Source: Clostridiales bacterium UBA3678 (GTDB lineage: Bacteria; Bacillota; Clostridia; TANB77; CAG-508). From it: a stretch of 54,254 nucleotides of DNA. Under the pieces are notes generated by a model. That model did no database searches and was not told the DNA's origin. It worked only from the letters and a program-made list of their open reading frames with translations. The stretch covers positions 63,159 to 117,412 of the forward strand of contig DFJF01000004.1 of assembly GCA_002372935.1 (NCBI GenBank), in the 5' to 3' direction. Shown here piece by piece: positions 17,571 through 25,971 of the stretch (positions are counted from its first letter, which is position 1; every line of letters starts with the position of its first letter). The translations under genes and the position numbers were made by a program.

Positions 17571-19454
17571 CTATTTTTCTTCAAAATAACTCTTAAATTC
17601 TTCTGCATTAATTTTTTCACTAACTAAAAGTCTTTCTGCTATTGCCTCTAATTTATCAAAATGCTGTTTTAGTATGTTCATAGCATCACTATATGCTGTG
17701 TCAAGTAAACCTTTTATTTCTTTTCCTATTTTGTCTCCAATATTTGCTCCAAACATCTCTAATGGATATTCTCCATTTTCATCTTTTAATGATATAGTTC
17801 CTATTTCTTTACTCATTCCATATTTTATAACCATATCTCTTGCAATTTGTGTTGCAACTTCTATATCATTACTTGCACCTGTTGATATTTCATTTAAAGC
17901 AATTTGTTCTGCAGCGCGTCCACCAAGTAGGCTAATAAGTTTTTCTTCCATTTCTGTTTTTGAAATATATGATTTATCTTCATCACTTTTATACATAGTA
18001 TAGCCACCTGCCATACCTCTAGGTACAATTGAAATTTCTTTTACATCTTCTTGTGTTGGTAAATACCAACTTACTACAGCGTGTCCAGCTTCATGATATG
18101 CTGTTAATCTTTTATCTTTATCTGATATAACTCTATTTTTCTTTTCAAGCCCTACAGTAACTTTCTTAACCGCTTCATCAACATCTATTTGTTCTATTAC
18201 TTCATGTTTATTTTTAGTTGCAAGTATTGCAGCTTCATTTAAAATATTTGCTAGTTCTGCACCTGTAAATCCTGCTGTATCTTCTGCAATTCCTTTAAAT
18301 GTAACATTTTCTGCAAATTTCTTGTCTTTAGCATGTATTTTAAGAATTTCCTCTCTTCCTTTTAAATCTGGTGCTGGAACTACTATCTGTCTATCAAATC
18401 TTCCTGGTCTTAAAAGTGCTTTATCAAGCATTTCAGGTCTATTAGTTGCAGCAAGTACTATTATTGTCTGTTCTGAAGAAAATCCATCCATTTCTACTAG
18501 CAATTGATTTAATGTTTGGTTATTTTCTGTATCTGCTCCATTTCCATTTGTTCTTCTTGAACCTATTGCATCTATTTCATCTATAAAAACTATACATGGT
18601 TCTAGCCTTCTTGCCCTGTCAAATAATTTTCTAACTCTTGAAGCTCCAAGTCCTGCAAACATTTCTACAAACTCTGATCCACTCATAGAAATAAATGGTA
18701 CATCTGCTTCTCCTGCAATTGCTTTTGCAATTAATGTTTTTCCAGTTCCTGGCTTACCATATAGTAAAACTCCTTTTGGAATTTTAGCTCCCATTTTTGT
18801 ATATTCTTTTGGATTTTTTAAAAAATCTACAATTTCTATTAATTCACCTTTTTCCTCATCTAGGCCTGCAACATCATCAAATTTTACTTTTACTTTTCTT
18901 GCTGTATCATCATAAACTTCACCTTTATCTGATAATCCTTGCATTTTAAATAACATTATAAATAATGCTACCATTATAATTGTTGGTAAAAGTGAGAATA
19001 GATATGATGGTATTTGTGAAATTATACTAGGTGTTTTTTGTATTAATTCTATATCATTTCCATCAGCAACTTTTTGTTGTATTAATTCTATAAAACTTTG
19101 TGTACTAGGTATTATTGTTTTCTTAACTAATTTTTCTTTTTGTTCTGGAGAAAGTGCTTCATCATCCTTAATATCTGTTTTATCATCTATATAAACACCA
19201 TTTTCAACTGTTTCCCCATTTTCATTTATCTCTTTTTTTAATGTTACTTTTATTGATGTACTGCCTGTTGTCATTTCTACCTTTTTTACATTTCCTTCAG
19301 ATACCTGTTTTATTAAATCTGTATATGCTAAAGTTTTTTCATCTTTTGGCTTATTTTTATTAAGTATAGTAATTATTACTATACATGCTACTATGACTAT
19401 TGTCAGTATTAATGTAAATATTTCCAACCCCTTATTTTTGCCATTATTTTTCAT
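17571..19454 (-). CDS. ftsH: ATP-dependent zinc metalloprotease FtsH
   Basis: Membrane-bound AAA+ protease that degrades unfolded or regulatory membrane and soluble proteins. The 627 residues show an N-terminal TM (about 10-30), an extracytoplasmic loop, a second TM (about 150-170), and the AAA module with Walker A GKPGTGKT near residue 230, Walker B IVFIDEIDAIG, arginine fingers RPGRFDRQ, and the peptidase HEAGH in TAYHEAGHAVVSWY near residue 455. The extracytoplasmic segment (about 30-150) is rather long and charged. It sits between the DUF1189-like gene and the GH15 gene on the same strand. Confidence 0.98.
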   Translation of the reverse strand: MKNNGKNKGLEIFTLILTIVIVACIVIITILNKNKPKDEKTLAYTDLIKQVSEGNVKKVEMTTGSTSIKVTLKKEINENGETVENGVYIDDKTDIKDDEALSPEQKEKLVKKTIIPSTQSFIELIQQKVADGNDIELIQKTPSIISQIPSYLFSLLPTIIMVALFIMLFKMQGLSDKGEVYDDTARKVKVKFDDVAGLDEEKGELIEIVDFLKNPKEYTKMGAKIPKGVLLYGKPGTGKTLIAKAIAGEADVPFISMSGSEFVEMFAGLGASRVRKLFDRARRLEPCIVFIDEIDAIGSRRTNGNGADTENNQTLNQLLVEMDGFSSEQTIIVLAATNRPEMLDKALLRPGRFDRQIVVPAPDLKGREEILKIHAKDKKFAENVTFKGIAEDTAGFTGAELANILNEAAILATKNKHEVIEQIDVDEAVKKVTVGLEKKNRVISDKDKRLTAYHEAGHAVVSWYLPTQEDVKEISIVPRGMAGGYTMYKSDEDKSYISKTEMEEKLISLLGGRAAEQIALNEISTGASNDIEVATQIARDMVIKYGMSKEIGTISLKDENGEYPLEMFGANIGDKIGKEIKGLLDTAYSDAMNILKQHFDKLEAIAERLLVSEKINAEEFKSYFEEK

Positions 19455-19480
19455 TATTATCTCCCTTTCAATATATAATT

Positions 19481-20527
19481 TTATGCATTAGATCCTTCTG
19501 TATCTCCACCTATATTCCCAGTTTCTTTAGAATCTTTTTTTTCTTTATTTTCTTCTTCATCATCTTTTTCTTTGTTCTGTTCTTCTTTTTCTTCCTCTTT
19601 TTCTTCTTTCTCATCATCATTTTCGTTTTGTTTTTTCTTCATCTCAATTATTTGCATTAATTGTAATTGCTGTTTTATAACATCTGATTTTATCATAAAT
19701 ATTGCTGCTACTAAACAAATAAAAGATATAGAAGAATACATTATATCAAAATATTTTATTCTAAAATTCATAAATAAAGTAATATACATATAAATAAGTT
19801 CTAGAGTTTTAGAAATTGTAATTGCAAATACTGACATATTAAATAATGCCCTATATCTCATTTTTATTTTAGCAATCACTGTAGTAATCAATCCAAATAA
19901 TGATAATATAAGTATATCAAATAAGCTTGATATAAAAAACATTATAAATAGATAAATTAAAACTACTAATCCGTATATTATATATTTTGCTGGCGTATGG
20001 ATTTCTGTATTTAAAAATTCTAATAATGTGGCTTTGTCAAATTCTGTTACTCCTAAAGAATCAAGTATTTCTGTATATTTGTAAGTGATTGATGCACCAT
20101 TTGCTTTAATTATTACATTGTTTTTTAATAAAATCATCTTAAAACTATTTTGTGCAGATTCATTTTCATACTTTTTTATTTGCTCATCTGATAAATCTGA
20201 AGTATTAATTATTATATTATTTAAATTTGCATTTTCATTTGATAATGTTGCTGATAAAGTACCATTTTTATAAGTAAAATCACTAAAATTATCTGACAAA
20301 TACTTTATTCCTTTATTTGCAATAATATTAAATTTTATTAATATTCCAATTGTTAAAATTAAACCAAATATAAATATAAGCCAAGTTAAATATTTAAAAG
20401 CACTACCTACTCCTTCTGCTGCCATCTCTGGATATAGTTCAAATTTAGTAATAGAATACCAATATTTTTTATGCTGAGGAATTTTTTTATGTGGATTGGT
20501 TTCACCTTTTTTTATATTTTCTTCCAT
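19481..20527 (-). CDS. DUF1189-like polytopic membrane protein with acidic C-terminal tail
   Basis: 348 residues. The N-terminal KKYWYSITKFELYPEMAAEGVGSAFKYL and the arrangement of one TM, an extracytoplasmic domain (about 75-170) and then four TMs match the DUF1189 family, whose function is unknown. The last about 55 residues are a very acidic Glu/Asp/Lys run (EKEEKEEEKEEQNKEKDDEEEN) predicted cytosolic and disordered or coiled. Its start codon directly adjoins the stop of alr, indicating cotranscription and coupled translation, with ftsH next. Confidence 0.75.
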   Translation of the reverse strand: MEENIKKGETNPHKKIPQHKKYWYSITKFELYPEMAAEGVGSAFKYLTWLIFIFGLILTIGILIKFNIIANKGIKYLSDNFSDFTYKNGTLSATLSNENANLNNIIINTSDLSDEQIKKYENESAQNSFKMILLKNNVIIKANGASITYKYTEILDSLGVTEFDKATLLEFLNTEIHTPAKYIIYGLVVLIYLFIMFFISSLFDILILSLFGLITTVIAKIKMRYRALFNMSVFAITISKTLELIYMYITLFMNFRIKYFDIMYSSISFICLVAAIFMIKSDVIKQQLQLMQIIEMKKKQNENDDEKEEKEEEKEEQNKEKDDEEENKEKKDSKETGNIGGDTEGSNA

Positions 20528-21652
20528 TTATCTATATTCCCTCCTAATACTACTATCGACATACATTGGACTTACATTAAATATAGCCTCATCTTTTACT
20601 TTTATATTTTTTCCAGTAATATCACATGATACATGAAACATCCCAATTCTTCCTAAAACCTTACATTTTTCGCCATTTATTTCTACATATAGATTTTTAT
20701 TTTTAAAATAATCTTTTATATCTCTTACTATATATCTTAATCTATCCCTTTTTCTAAACATATCTCTATCTACTATAACATTAAATCCATCTGCATAACC
20801 GCATGGAATTAAAGCAATTTTTGTCTCTTCTTTAGTTGTATAAGAATTGGAATAACCTATATTATATCCTTTACCTAAATATTTTATTTCAGAAACATTT
20901 GATTTTAAATAACCTATTTTTTTTAAGCCATAAATATTAGGAATTGCTAATCTTCCAAGAAAAGCAGATCCCACTCTTACTGCATTTAATCTCATTTCTT
21001 TATATTTTAAAAATGCTGAAGAATTACATATATGTAAAATTCCAGTTTCTATATTATTTTCTTTTAAAACTTCTACACAATCAATAAATCTATCAAATTG
21101 CTGTTTTGAGTACTTGTCCTTTTCATAGAATGCTAATGAAAAATGTGAAAAAGTACCAGATATATTTATATTTTGTAAACTCATTAATGCTTGTACCATT
21201 TTTTCTTTTTCATTATAGCAAAAACCATATCTTCCAAAACCAGAATCTATTTTTATATGTGCTTCTATTTTTTTATTCAATTTTTTTGCTACAGAATTTG
21301 CTATATCTACATCTTCTTTTGAGCCTAAAGAAATAATAATGTTATTTTCTACCAACTCTTGTACTTCTTTTTCTATTGAAGTACAAGAAAGCATCAAAAT
21401 TTTAGTTGTAATTCCTGACTTACGTAATCTTAGTGCTTCTTCAGTTGTAGCCACAGCCAAAAAATTTATGCCATTGTCAATTAAAAACCTAGAATACTCA
21501 ACAAGTCCAAGTCCATAGCCATTTCCTTTTACAACTGCAATTATTTGCAAACCTTTGTGATTATCATTTCTGCCATTTTCATCTGCTATTTTTTTTATAA
21601 TTTTTATATTATGTTTTAAATCTTCTTTATTTATCAATAACGATTTACTCAT
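20528..21652 (-). CDS. alr: Alanine racemase
   Basis: PLP enzyme producing D-alanine for peptidoglycan and D-alanylation of teichoic acid. The 374 residues have the PLP-lysine motif AVVKGNGYGLG with Lys about residue 42, HIKIDSGFGRYGF near residue 130, NSSAFL, LIPCGYADGF near 283, and the C-terminal GRIGMFHVSCDIT holding the second active-site region. The usual Met-Asp of that last motif (SMDQ) is changed to MFHV here. The start follows a repeat-rich leader. Confidence 0.92.
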   Translation of the reverse strand: MSKSLLINKEDLKHNIKIIKKIADENGRNDNHKGLQIIAVVKGNGYGLGLVEYSRFLIDNGINFLAVATTEEALRLRKSGITTKILMLSCTSIEKEVQELVENNIIISLGSKEDVDIANSVAKKLNKKIEAHIKIDSGFGRYGFCYNEKEKMVQALMSLQNINISGTFSHFSLAFYEKDKYSKQQFDRFIDCVEVLKENNIETGILHICNSSAFLKYKEMRLNAVRVGSAFLGRLAIPNIYGLKKIGYLKSNVSEIKYLGKGYNIGYSNSYTTKEETKIALIPCGYADGFNVIVDRDMFRKRDRLRYIVRDIKDYFKNKNLYVEINGEKCKVLGRIGMFHVSCDITGKNIKVKDEAIFNVSPMYVDSSIRREYR

Positions 21653-21663
21653 TTTTTTTCAAG

Positions 21664-21762
21664 TGGGGACAGATCTCTTTCGTCTGGGGACGGTTCTTTT
21701 TCAGAAGGGGACGGTTCTTTTTTTAAAGAGAACCGTCCCTCTTTGAAAGTGAGACAGATCTT
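21664..21762. repeat. Palindromic GGGGACGGTTCTTTT repeat cluster (REP-like)
   Basis: Plus strand carries GGGGACAGATCT, then GGGGACGGTTCTTTTT twice, then the complementary AAAGAGAACCGTCCC, then GAGACAGATCT. The centre can fold into a hairpin of about 13 bp with an A/T loop. A further copy abuts murG at 54240, and reduced versions occur at 35541-35600 and 37970-37989. Such repeats are common in Clostridia and resemble REP elements mobilised by Y1-type transposases; none is encoded here. It may also end the transcript before alr. Confidence 0.75.
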
Positions 21763-21773
21763 TTTTCTCCTTT

Positions 21774-22826
21774 CTATTTATTTTTTTTGAATTTCAACTT
21801 TAATGCTCTAATATTTCTATATGCTTTTTCTGAAAATTTATATAATCTATATCTTAAAGGTTTGAATTCCATATAAACTTCTCCTATAAATTCTGTGTAT
21901 TCTGCTCCAAAACCTTTTTTAAATCTATATAATCCATTACTATTATCTGCTATTCCTGGTACTCCTCTTAAATCATATATATCACTTTTATTTGCTAAAG
22001 CTATTTTAACCATTTCCCATTGTAACAAATAATTTGGCATTAAATTTCTATGTTCATTACTACTTGCACCATATAAATACCATGTCTTATTTCCATACAT
22101 AATTACTATAACACCTGATATTGGTTCATCATTGTAATATGCCATTAATAATTTCATATGTTTTTCTCCAAGACAATCATACATCCTTTCAAAATATGAT
22201 AAAGGTCTTGTAATAAACCCATCTCTAATTCCTGTTGTTACCATTATTTTGTGAAATACTTTTAAATCATCTCTTGTACCCTCTTTTATGACAACACCTT
22301 TTTTAGTTGCAAGTCTTACATTATATCTTGTTTTTGAATGTAAATTTTTAAATAATTCTTCTTCTGTTTTATTTTTTGTATTTAGTCTAAATACATATCT
22401 AGGCTGAATTTCTTCTCTAAAATTTTTAGCATCATCTTTTATTTGATATCCTAAATCTATCATAATATTTCTAAATGTTTCATCAGAGCTTACTATATCT
22501 GGTTCCATTCTCATAACTATTGCATTGTATTTTTTTGCTAATTGCTGAATTCCCTCTGATAATTGTTTTAATACTTCCATATTATGAATATCGCAAACTG
22601 GTCCTCTCGCTGAATACATAATGTTTCCAAAAATAGGTATCTTTCTAATCCATACCATAAGTGATCCAATTATTTTCCCAGAATTATCTTCTGCAAGTAT
22701 TACTTCATGTTTCCAACTAATTTTTACTTTTGCCCATTCTAGTGATTGTTGAAAATTACATCTTTCGTGTGTTTCTAAAAATTCTGTATATTCACTTTCG
22801 GAATTTTCATCTGTTACAAATCTCAT
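21774..22826 (-). CDS. FemAB/MurM-type aminoacyltransferase (peptidoglycan bridge formation)
   Basis: 350 residues with two GNAT-like halves. The N-terminal region has NFQQSLEWAKVKISWKHEV and YSARGPVCD. The C-terminal region has LHSKTRYNVRLATKKGVVI, a typical FemX/FemAB motif, followed by WYLYGASSNEHRNLMPNYL and YDLRGVPG. The family transfers amino acids from aminoacyl-tRNA to the stem peptide of lipid II. A single gene suggests a short bridge. It has its own promoter; the stop adjoins the REP-like cluster upstream of alr, so two D-Ala/peptidoglycan functions lie side by side. Confidence 0.92.
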   Translation of the reverse strand: MRFVTDENSESEYTEFLETHERCNFQQSLEWAKVKISWKHEVILAEDNSGKIIGSLMVWIRKIPIFGNIMYSARGPVCDIHNMEVLKQLSEGIQQLAKKYNAIVMRMEPDIVSSDETFRNIMIDLGYQIKDDAKNFREEIQPRYVFRLNTKNKTEEELFKNLHSKTRYNVRLATKKGVVIKEGTRDDLKVFHKIMVTTGIRDGFITRPLSYFERMYDCLGEKHMKLLMAYYNDEPISGVIVIMYGNKTWYLYGASSNEHRNLMPNYLLQWEMVKIALANKSDIYDLRGVPGIADNSNGLYRFKKGFGAEYTEFIGEVYMEFKPLRYRLYKFSEKAYRNIRALKLKFKKNK

Positions 22827-22892
22827 TTCGTTTTTTATCTCCCTTTCAAACTATGATTGCTTATATTATTTATTTTTACTAAAGTTGCTTAC

Positions 22893-22921
22893 ATTATACT
22901 ATAAGTGACTTTTTATTTCAA
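22893..22921 (-). promoter_or_regulatory. Sigma-A-type promoter of the FemAB gene
   Basis: Minus strand TTGAAA (22916-22921), 17-nt spacer, TATAAT (22893-22898), about 65 bp upstream of the ATG. Confidence 0.75.
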
Positions 22922-22980
22922 TATTTTTTGTAAACTTTTTTATTGCTATATTACTAGAAATGGTTTATTTAATTTATTAT

Positions 22981-23787
22981 TTATTTCAAAAATACCTTTC
23001 CTTTTGGTACAACTTGCAAACCTTGACAAACATCTTTTATATCAAAACTTTTCAACTGATTTTCTTCGACAAATTTCAAAACTTCATCTTCATTATCAAT
23101 TTCAAAATCATAATTATTTATTATTTTTCCATTAAATCTTTTCTTTTTTATTTTTACATCTCCATAAAAATCCACTATTTTGGCCTCATCATAAATAACA
23201 AACTGATTAATTATTTCTTTTGGAAAATCAATATTTAAAATCAAATCTGCTTTTGCCAAACTTTTTCTTTTATTATTTGAAATATTTATTAATATACCAT
23301 ATTTTACATATATTATTTCTTCTATCTTTTTAAATTTTTCAATATATTTAGTAACTATACTAATATTTTTAAATTCTTTCGCAAGCTTAATTAATTCTTC
23401 TTCTATGCTATTATTTAAATCATTTACACAAATCCAAATTTCCGTCTCAGCTCTTAGTTTATTTTCTAATAAATTATCTATTATTTTATCTAATAACTTA
23501 AAAAATAGCCAATTTTTATTACAGATGTTTAAATTACAGCTATATAACAAATTTACAAATTCTTTATCATTTTTTAAATTTCTTTCAATTGCTATTTGTT
23601 TTGTCTTTTCATTTGATAATATTTCAAGTATTTTTTTTACAATTTTTGATTTCTTTTTTATATTCAATTTTACTAAATTTCTGTTTATTATAATTTTATT
23701 TTCTTTTTTAGTAACTAGTCTAAAAAATTTTTTTATATTTCTTTTATTTATATTTTGTTCTATATAAAAAGTCTTCAAAAAAATCAC
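22981..23787 (-). CDS. Protein of unknown function, 268 aa
   Basis: Not recognised. It is Lys/Ile/Asn-rich and soluble, with no signal peptide or TM. Its middle (about 112-190) alternates beta and helix: EIWICVNDLNNSIEEELIKL, ISIVTKYIEKF, EIIYVKYGILINIS and KADLILNIDFPKEII, resembling a Rossmann-like fold, and an acidic end KFVEENQLKSFDIKDVCQGL follows. It is the last gene of a run greA - 156 aa - 115 aa - 268 aa, separated from its upstream neighbour by 42 bp containing a short inverted repeat (ACTCCTC/GAGGAGT). Codon use matches the neighbours. Confidence 0.6.
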   Translation of the reverse strand: MIFLKTFYIEQNINKRNIKKFFRLVTKKENKIIINRNLVKLNIKKKSKIVKKILEILSNEKTKQIAIERNLKNDKEFVNLLYSCNLNICNKNWLFFKLLDKIIDNLLENKLRAETEIWICVNDLNNSIEEELIKLAKEFKNISIVTKYIEKFKKIEEIIYVKYGILINISNNKRKSLAKADLILNIDFPKEIINQFVIYDEAKIVDFYGDVKIKKKRFNGKIINNYDFEIDNEDEVLKFVEENQLKSFDIKDVCQGLQVVPKGKVFLK

Positions 23788-23829
23788 TCCTCTAGAAGAT
23801 ACTATGAGGAGTGTTTATAAAATATTCTT

Positions 23830-24177
23830 TTAATTATTCATTAATTCTGCAAGTTCTTTTTTTACAGACTCTAATTCTACATTTTTTGATTCTATATCAT
23901 TTTTAAAATATTCAATCATTTCATCTATTTCTTCTTCTGTTAAATCATTAATTGCAAGTTCATTTTTTATCAATTTTCGTGCAAGTTCTTGTTTAATTCC
24001 AACTTCTTGTATTTCTGTTTTGTAAGATGTAACTTTGTTAAGTTCTAACTCAGTGTTATTCATAATTTCTTCAAATGTTTCTTCTACTCTTTCTGAATTT
24101 CTTTTCATAAATAAATTCATAAAGAATCTTCTAATCTTATATGATAACTTGTCTGTCCTTATCAATCCAGTTTCCAT
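23830..24177 (-). CDS. Small helical protein of unknown function, 115 aa
   Basis: Not recognised. It is almost entirely predicted helix and highly charged, with a coiled-coil-like C-terminus (TEEEIDEMIEYFKNDIESKN, then VELESVKKELAELMNN). No signal peptide or TM. An ATG with AGGAGTGTG upstream fits the start. It lies 22 bp after the preceding ORF and is probably cotranscribed with it and with greA. A structural or adaptor role would be a guess. Confidence 0.6.
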   Translation of the reverse strand: METGLIRTDKLSYKIRRFFMNLFMKRNSERVEETFEEIMNNTELELNKVTSYKTEIQEVGIKQELARKLIKNELAINDLTEEEIDEMIEYFKNDIESKNVELESVKKELAELMNN

Positions 24178-24199
24178 ATTAACTCACACTCCTAACTTT

Positions 24200-24670
24200 T
24201 CAATTATTATTTTCATACTTCTTTTTTAATTCATTTGCATTTTCTATTTTTTTTCTGATTTTTAAATCTTTTATAATTAAATCAGCTAAATCATGTTGCT
24301 TACTATTTGATTTATTAAACTCGATTTCTATAGTTGGCTCATCTTTGTTTAATTCCATATCCAAGTCTACAATATCTTTTTCTTTTTCTATTATTCCCAA
24401 TTGTTTATTTACAGAAATTTCGTCTATTTCATCTATAATCTTTATAATTTCCTGTATCTTAGGATTCTTTTCTTCAAATTTTTCCTTTTTCTTTTCATTT
24501 TTAATCTTAAGATATGGTTTAATAATCTTTTTTCTAATATAGTTTAACTCTTTTCCTAATTTTTTTTCTGTTTCATCTTTAGAAGACTTTGATGGTGGTA
24601 ATTTTTCATTACTATTGTCTATCCATTTTTTTATCTCAATAGCTTCTTCTAAATAAATATTTTCATCCAT
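24200..24670 (-). CDS. Charged helical protein of unknown function, 156 aa
   Basis: Starts at ATG 24670, preceded by GGTGGAG at good spacing; an in-frame TTG at 24691 is less likely. The N-terminal segment EEAIEIKKWIDNSNEKLPPS, then KKLGKELNYIRKKIIKPY, recalls the short tryptophan-centred helical repeats of helicase-associated-type domains in Clostridia, but I cannot name a family. The rest is Lys/Glu-rich helix. It begins 23 bp after the greA stop, so it probably shares the greA transcript. Confidence 0.6.
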   Translation of the reverse strand: MDENIYLEEAIEIKKWIDNSNEKLPPSKSSKDETEKKLGKELNYIRKKIIKPYLKIKNEKKKEKFEEKNPKIQEIIKIIDEIDEISVNKQLGIIEKEKDIVDLDMELNKDEPTIEIEFNKSNSKQHDLADLIIKDLKIRKKIENANELKKKYENNN

Positions 24671-24693
24671 ATTATCTCCACCTTGACTCAAAT

Positions 24694-25170
24694 TTATTTT
24701 TCAATAGCTAAAATTTTGTATTTTATTTCTCCTACTGGTGCATTTACTGAAACTATATCTCCATTTTTAGATCCTAAAAGAGCTTTTCCTAAAGGAGATT
24801 CATTTGATATTTTGTTTTCTGCTAAATCAACTTCTGTTGTTCCAACAATTGTATAAAAAATATCTTCATCAAATTCCATATCATGAACTTTTACTCTGTT
24901 TCCTATTTGTACAGTTTCTAAGTCAACTTCTTTTTCATTTATAACTTTGGCATTTCTTAATTTAACCTCAAGTTCTGCTATTTCTTGTTCATTTTCTGAT
25001 TGAGCAGTTTTAGCTTCATCATATTCTGCATTTTCTGATAAGTCTCCAAATCCTAATGCTACTTTTATTCTTTCTGCAATTTCTGTTCTTTTCTCTGTTT
25101 TTAAATAATTTAATTTTTCTTCTAATTTATTGTATCCATCCTGTGTTAAGATAACTTCCTTTTCTTCCAT
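24694..25170 (-). CDS. greA: Transcription elongation factor GreA
   Basis: Binds the secondary channel of RNA polymerase and triggers cleavage of backtracked transcripts. From ATG 25170 it is 158 residues. The N-terminal coiled coil includes LTQDGYNKLEEKLNYLKTEK and the acidic tip LGFGDLSENAEYDEAK near residue 40. The C-terminal FKBP-like domain ends SPLGKALLGSKNGDIVSVNA. AAAGGA supports this start; an in-frame TTG lies three codons upstream. Confidence 0.97.
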   Translation of the reverse strand: MEEKEVILTQDGYNKLEEKLNYLKTEKRTEIAERIKVALGFGDLSENAEYDEAKTAQSENEQEIAELEVKLRNAKVINEKEVDLETVQIGNRVKVHDMEFDEDIFYTIVGTTEVDLAENKISNESPLGKALLGSKNGDIVSVNAPVGEIKYKILAIEK

Positions 25171-25245
25171 TTTTGTCAAATCCTTTCTTATGGCTTTTCA
25201 ATTTTTTAAAATATCTTATTCTTTAATTGAATTTTTTAAGCACTA

Positions 25246-25950
25246 TTAATTATTATTTTCTAATTCTTCTAATATTTTTATTCTTTCATTTTCAAATTTA
25301 TTTGTTAAAACAAATATAGTCATTAGATATAAAGCAATTCCTAATGTAATTGCAATTCTTCCAAATGGTATTCTTGTAATTGCTATTATACTAAACATCA
25401 AAGTTTCTGCAACTACAGGCACAATTAATGTTTTTGCAAATATTTTTTTATATCCTAATCTTCTAAATCTTATTGTAAAATACATTGTAACTAATACTAA
25501 TGTAATTATACCTGGCAAAATATATGGTTTAATTACATCTTTTACTCTTGTAAAAGGTATTGATACTATCTTTATATCATCATTGTCAATTTTTTTGTCT
25601 GAACTTTTATCTGAAGATTCTTTGTCTTCTTCTGATGAATCCTCACTATAATATTTTTCATTAAATTTTTCTACAATGCTATTTTTTTGTTCTTCTGTCA
25701 TATCCTCTGCAACTATTGAAACAGCATTTCCAAATGTTTCAACTGGTTGTACTATGAACCTAGTGTTTCCAAGCACCTCAGAAACCATTTTTTTTATATC
25801 TGAAATTTCTATTCCAGTTTTATTTGTCAATTCTATTTGTTTTCTTGATGAATATTGTAGTTCCATGTTAAATCCAGCAGTCTTCCAAACTACAATTCCA
25901 GCAACAATTATTAAACATATTATTATATATATTATATTTTTTAGTTTCAT
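25246..25950 (-). CDS. secF: Divergent SecF-like protein translocase subunit
   Basis: 234 residues. The first TM is followed by GFNMELQYSSRKQIELTNKT and a small periplasmic-type domain (about 25-100), then a Ser/Asp/Glu/Lys-rich linker (SEDSSEEDKESSDKSSDKK), then about four TMs starting near 135. This order and its place right after the SecD-like gene identify it as SecF. It is about 60-70 residues shorter than usual, and the usual SecF motifs of the distal TM bundle are not recognisable. SecDF pulls exported proteins across the membrane using the proton gradient; whether this version still does is uncertain. Confidence 0.65.
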   Translation of the reverse strand: MKLKNIIYIIICLIIVAGIVVWKTAGFNMELQYSSRKQIELTNKTGIEISDIKKMVSEVLGNTRFIVQPVETFGNAVSIVAEDMTEEQKNSIVEKFNEKYYSEDSSEEDKESSDKSSDKKIDNDDIKIVSIPFTRVKDVIKPYILPGIITLVLVTMYFTIRFRRLGYKKIFAKTLIVPVVAETLMFSIIAITRIPFGRIAITLGIALYLMTIFVLTNKFENERIKILEELENNN

Positions 25951-25971
25951 GTATAAAAATCCTCCTAATTA

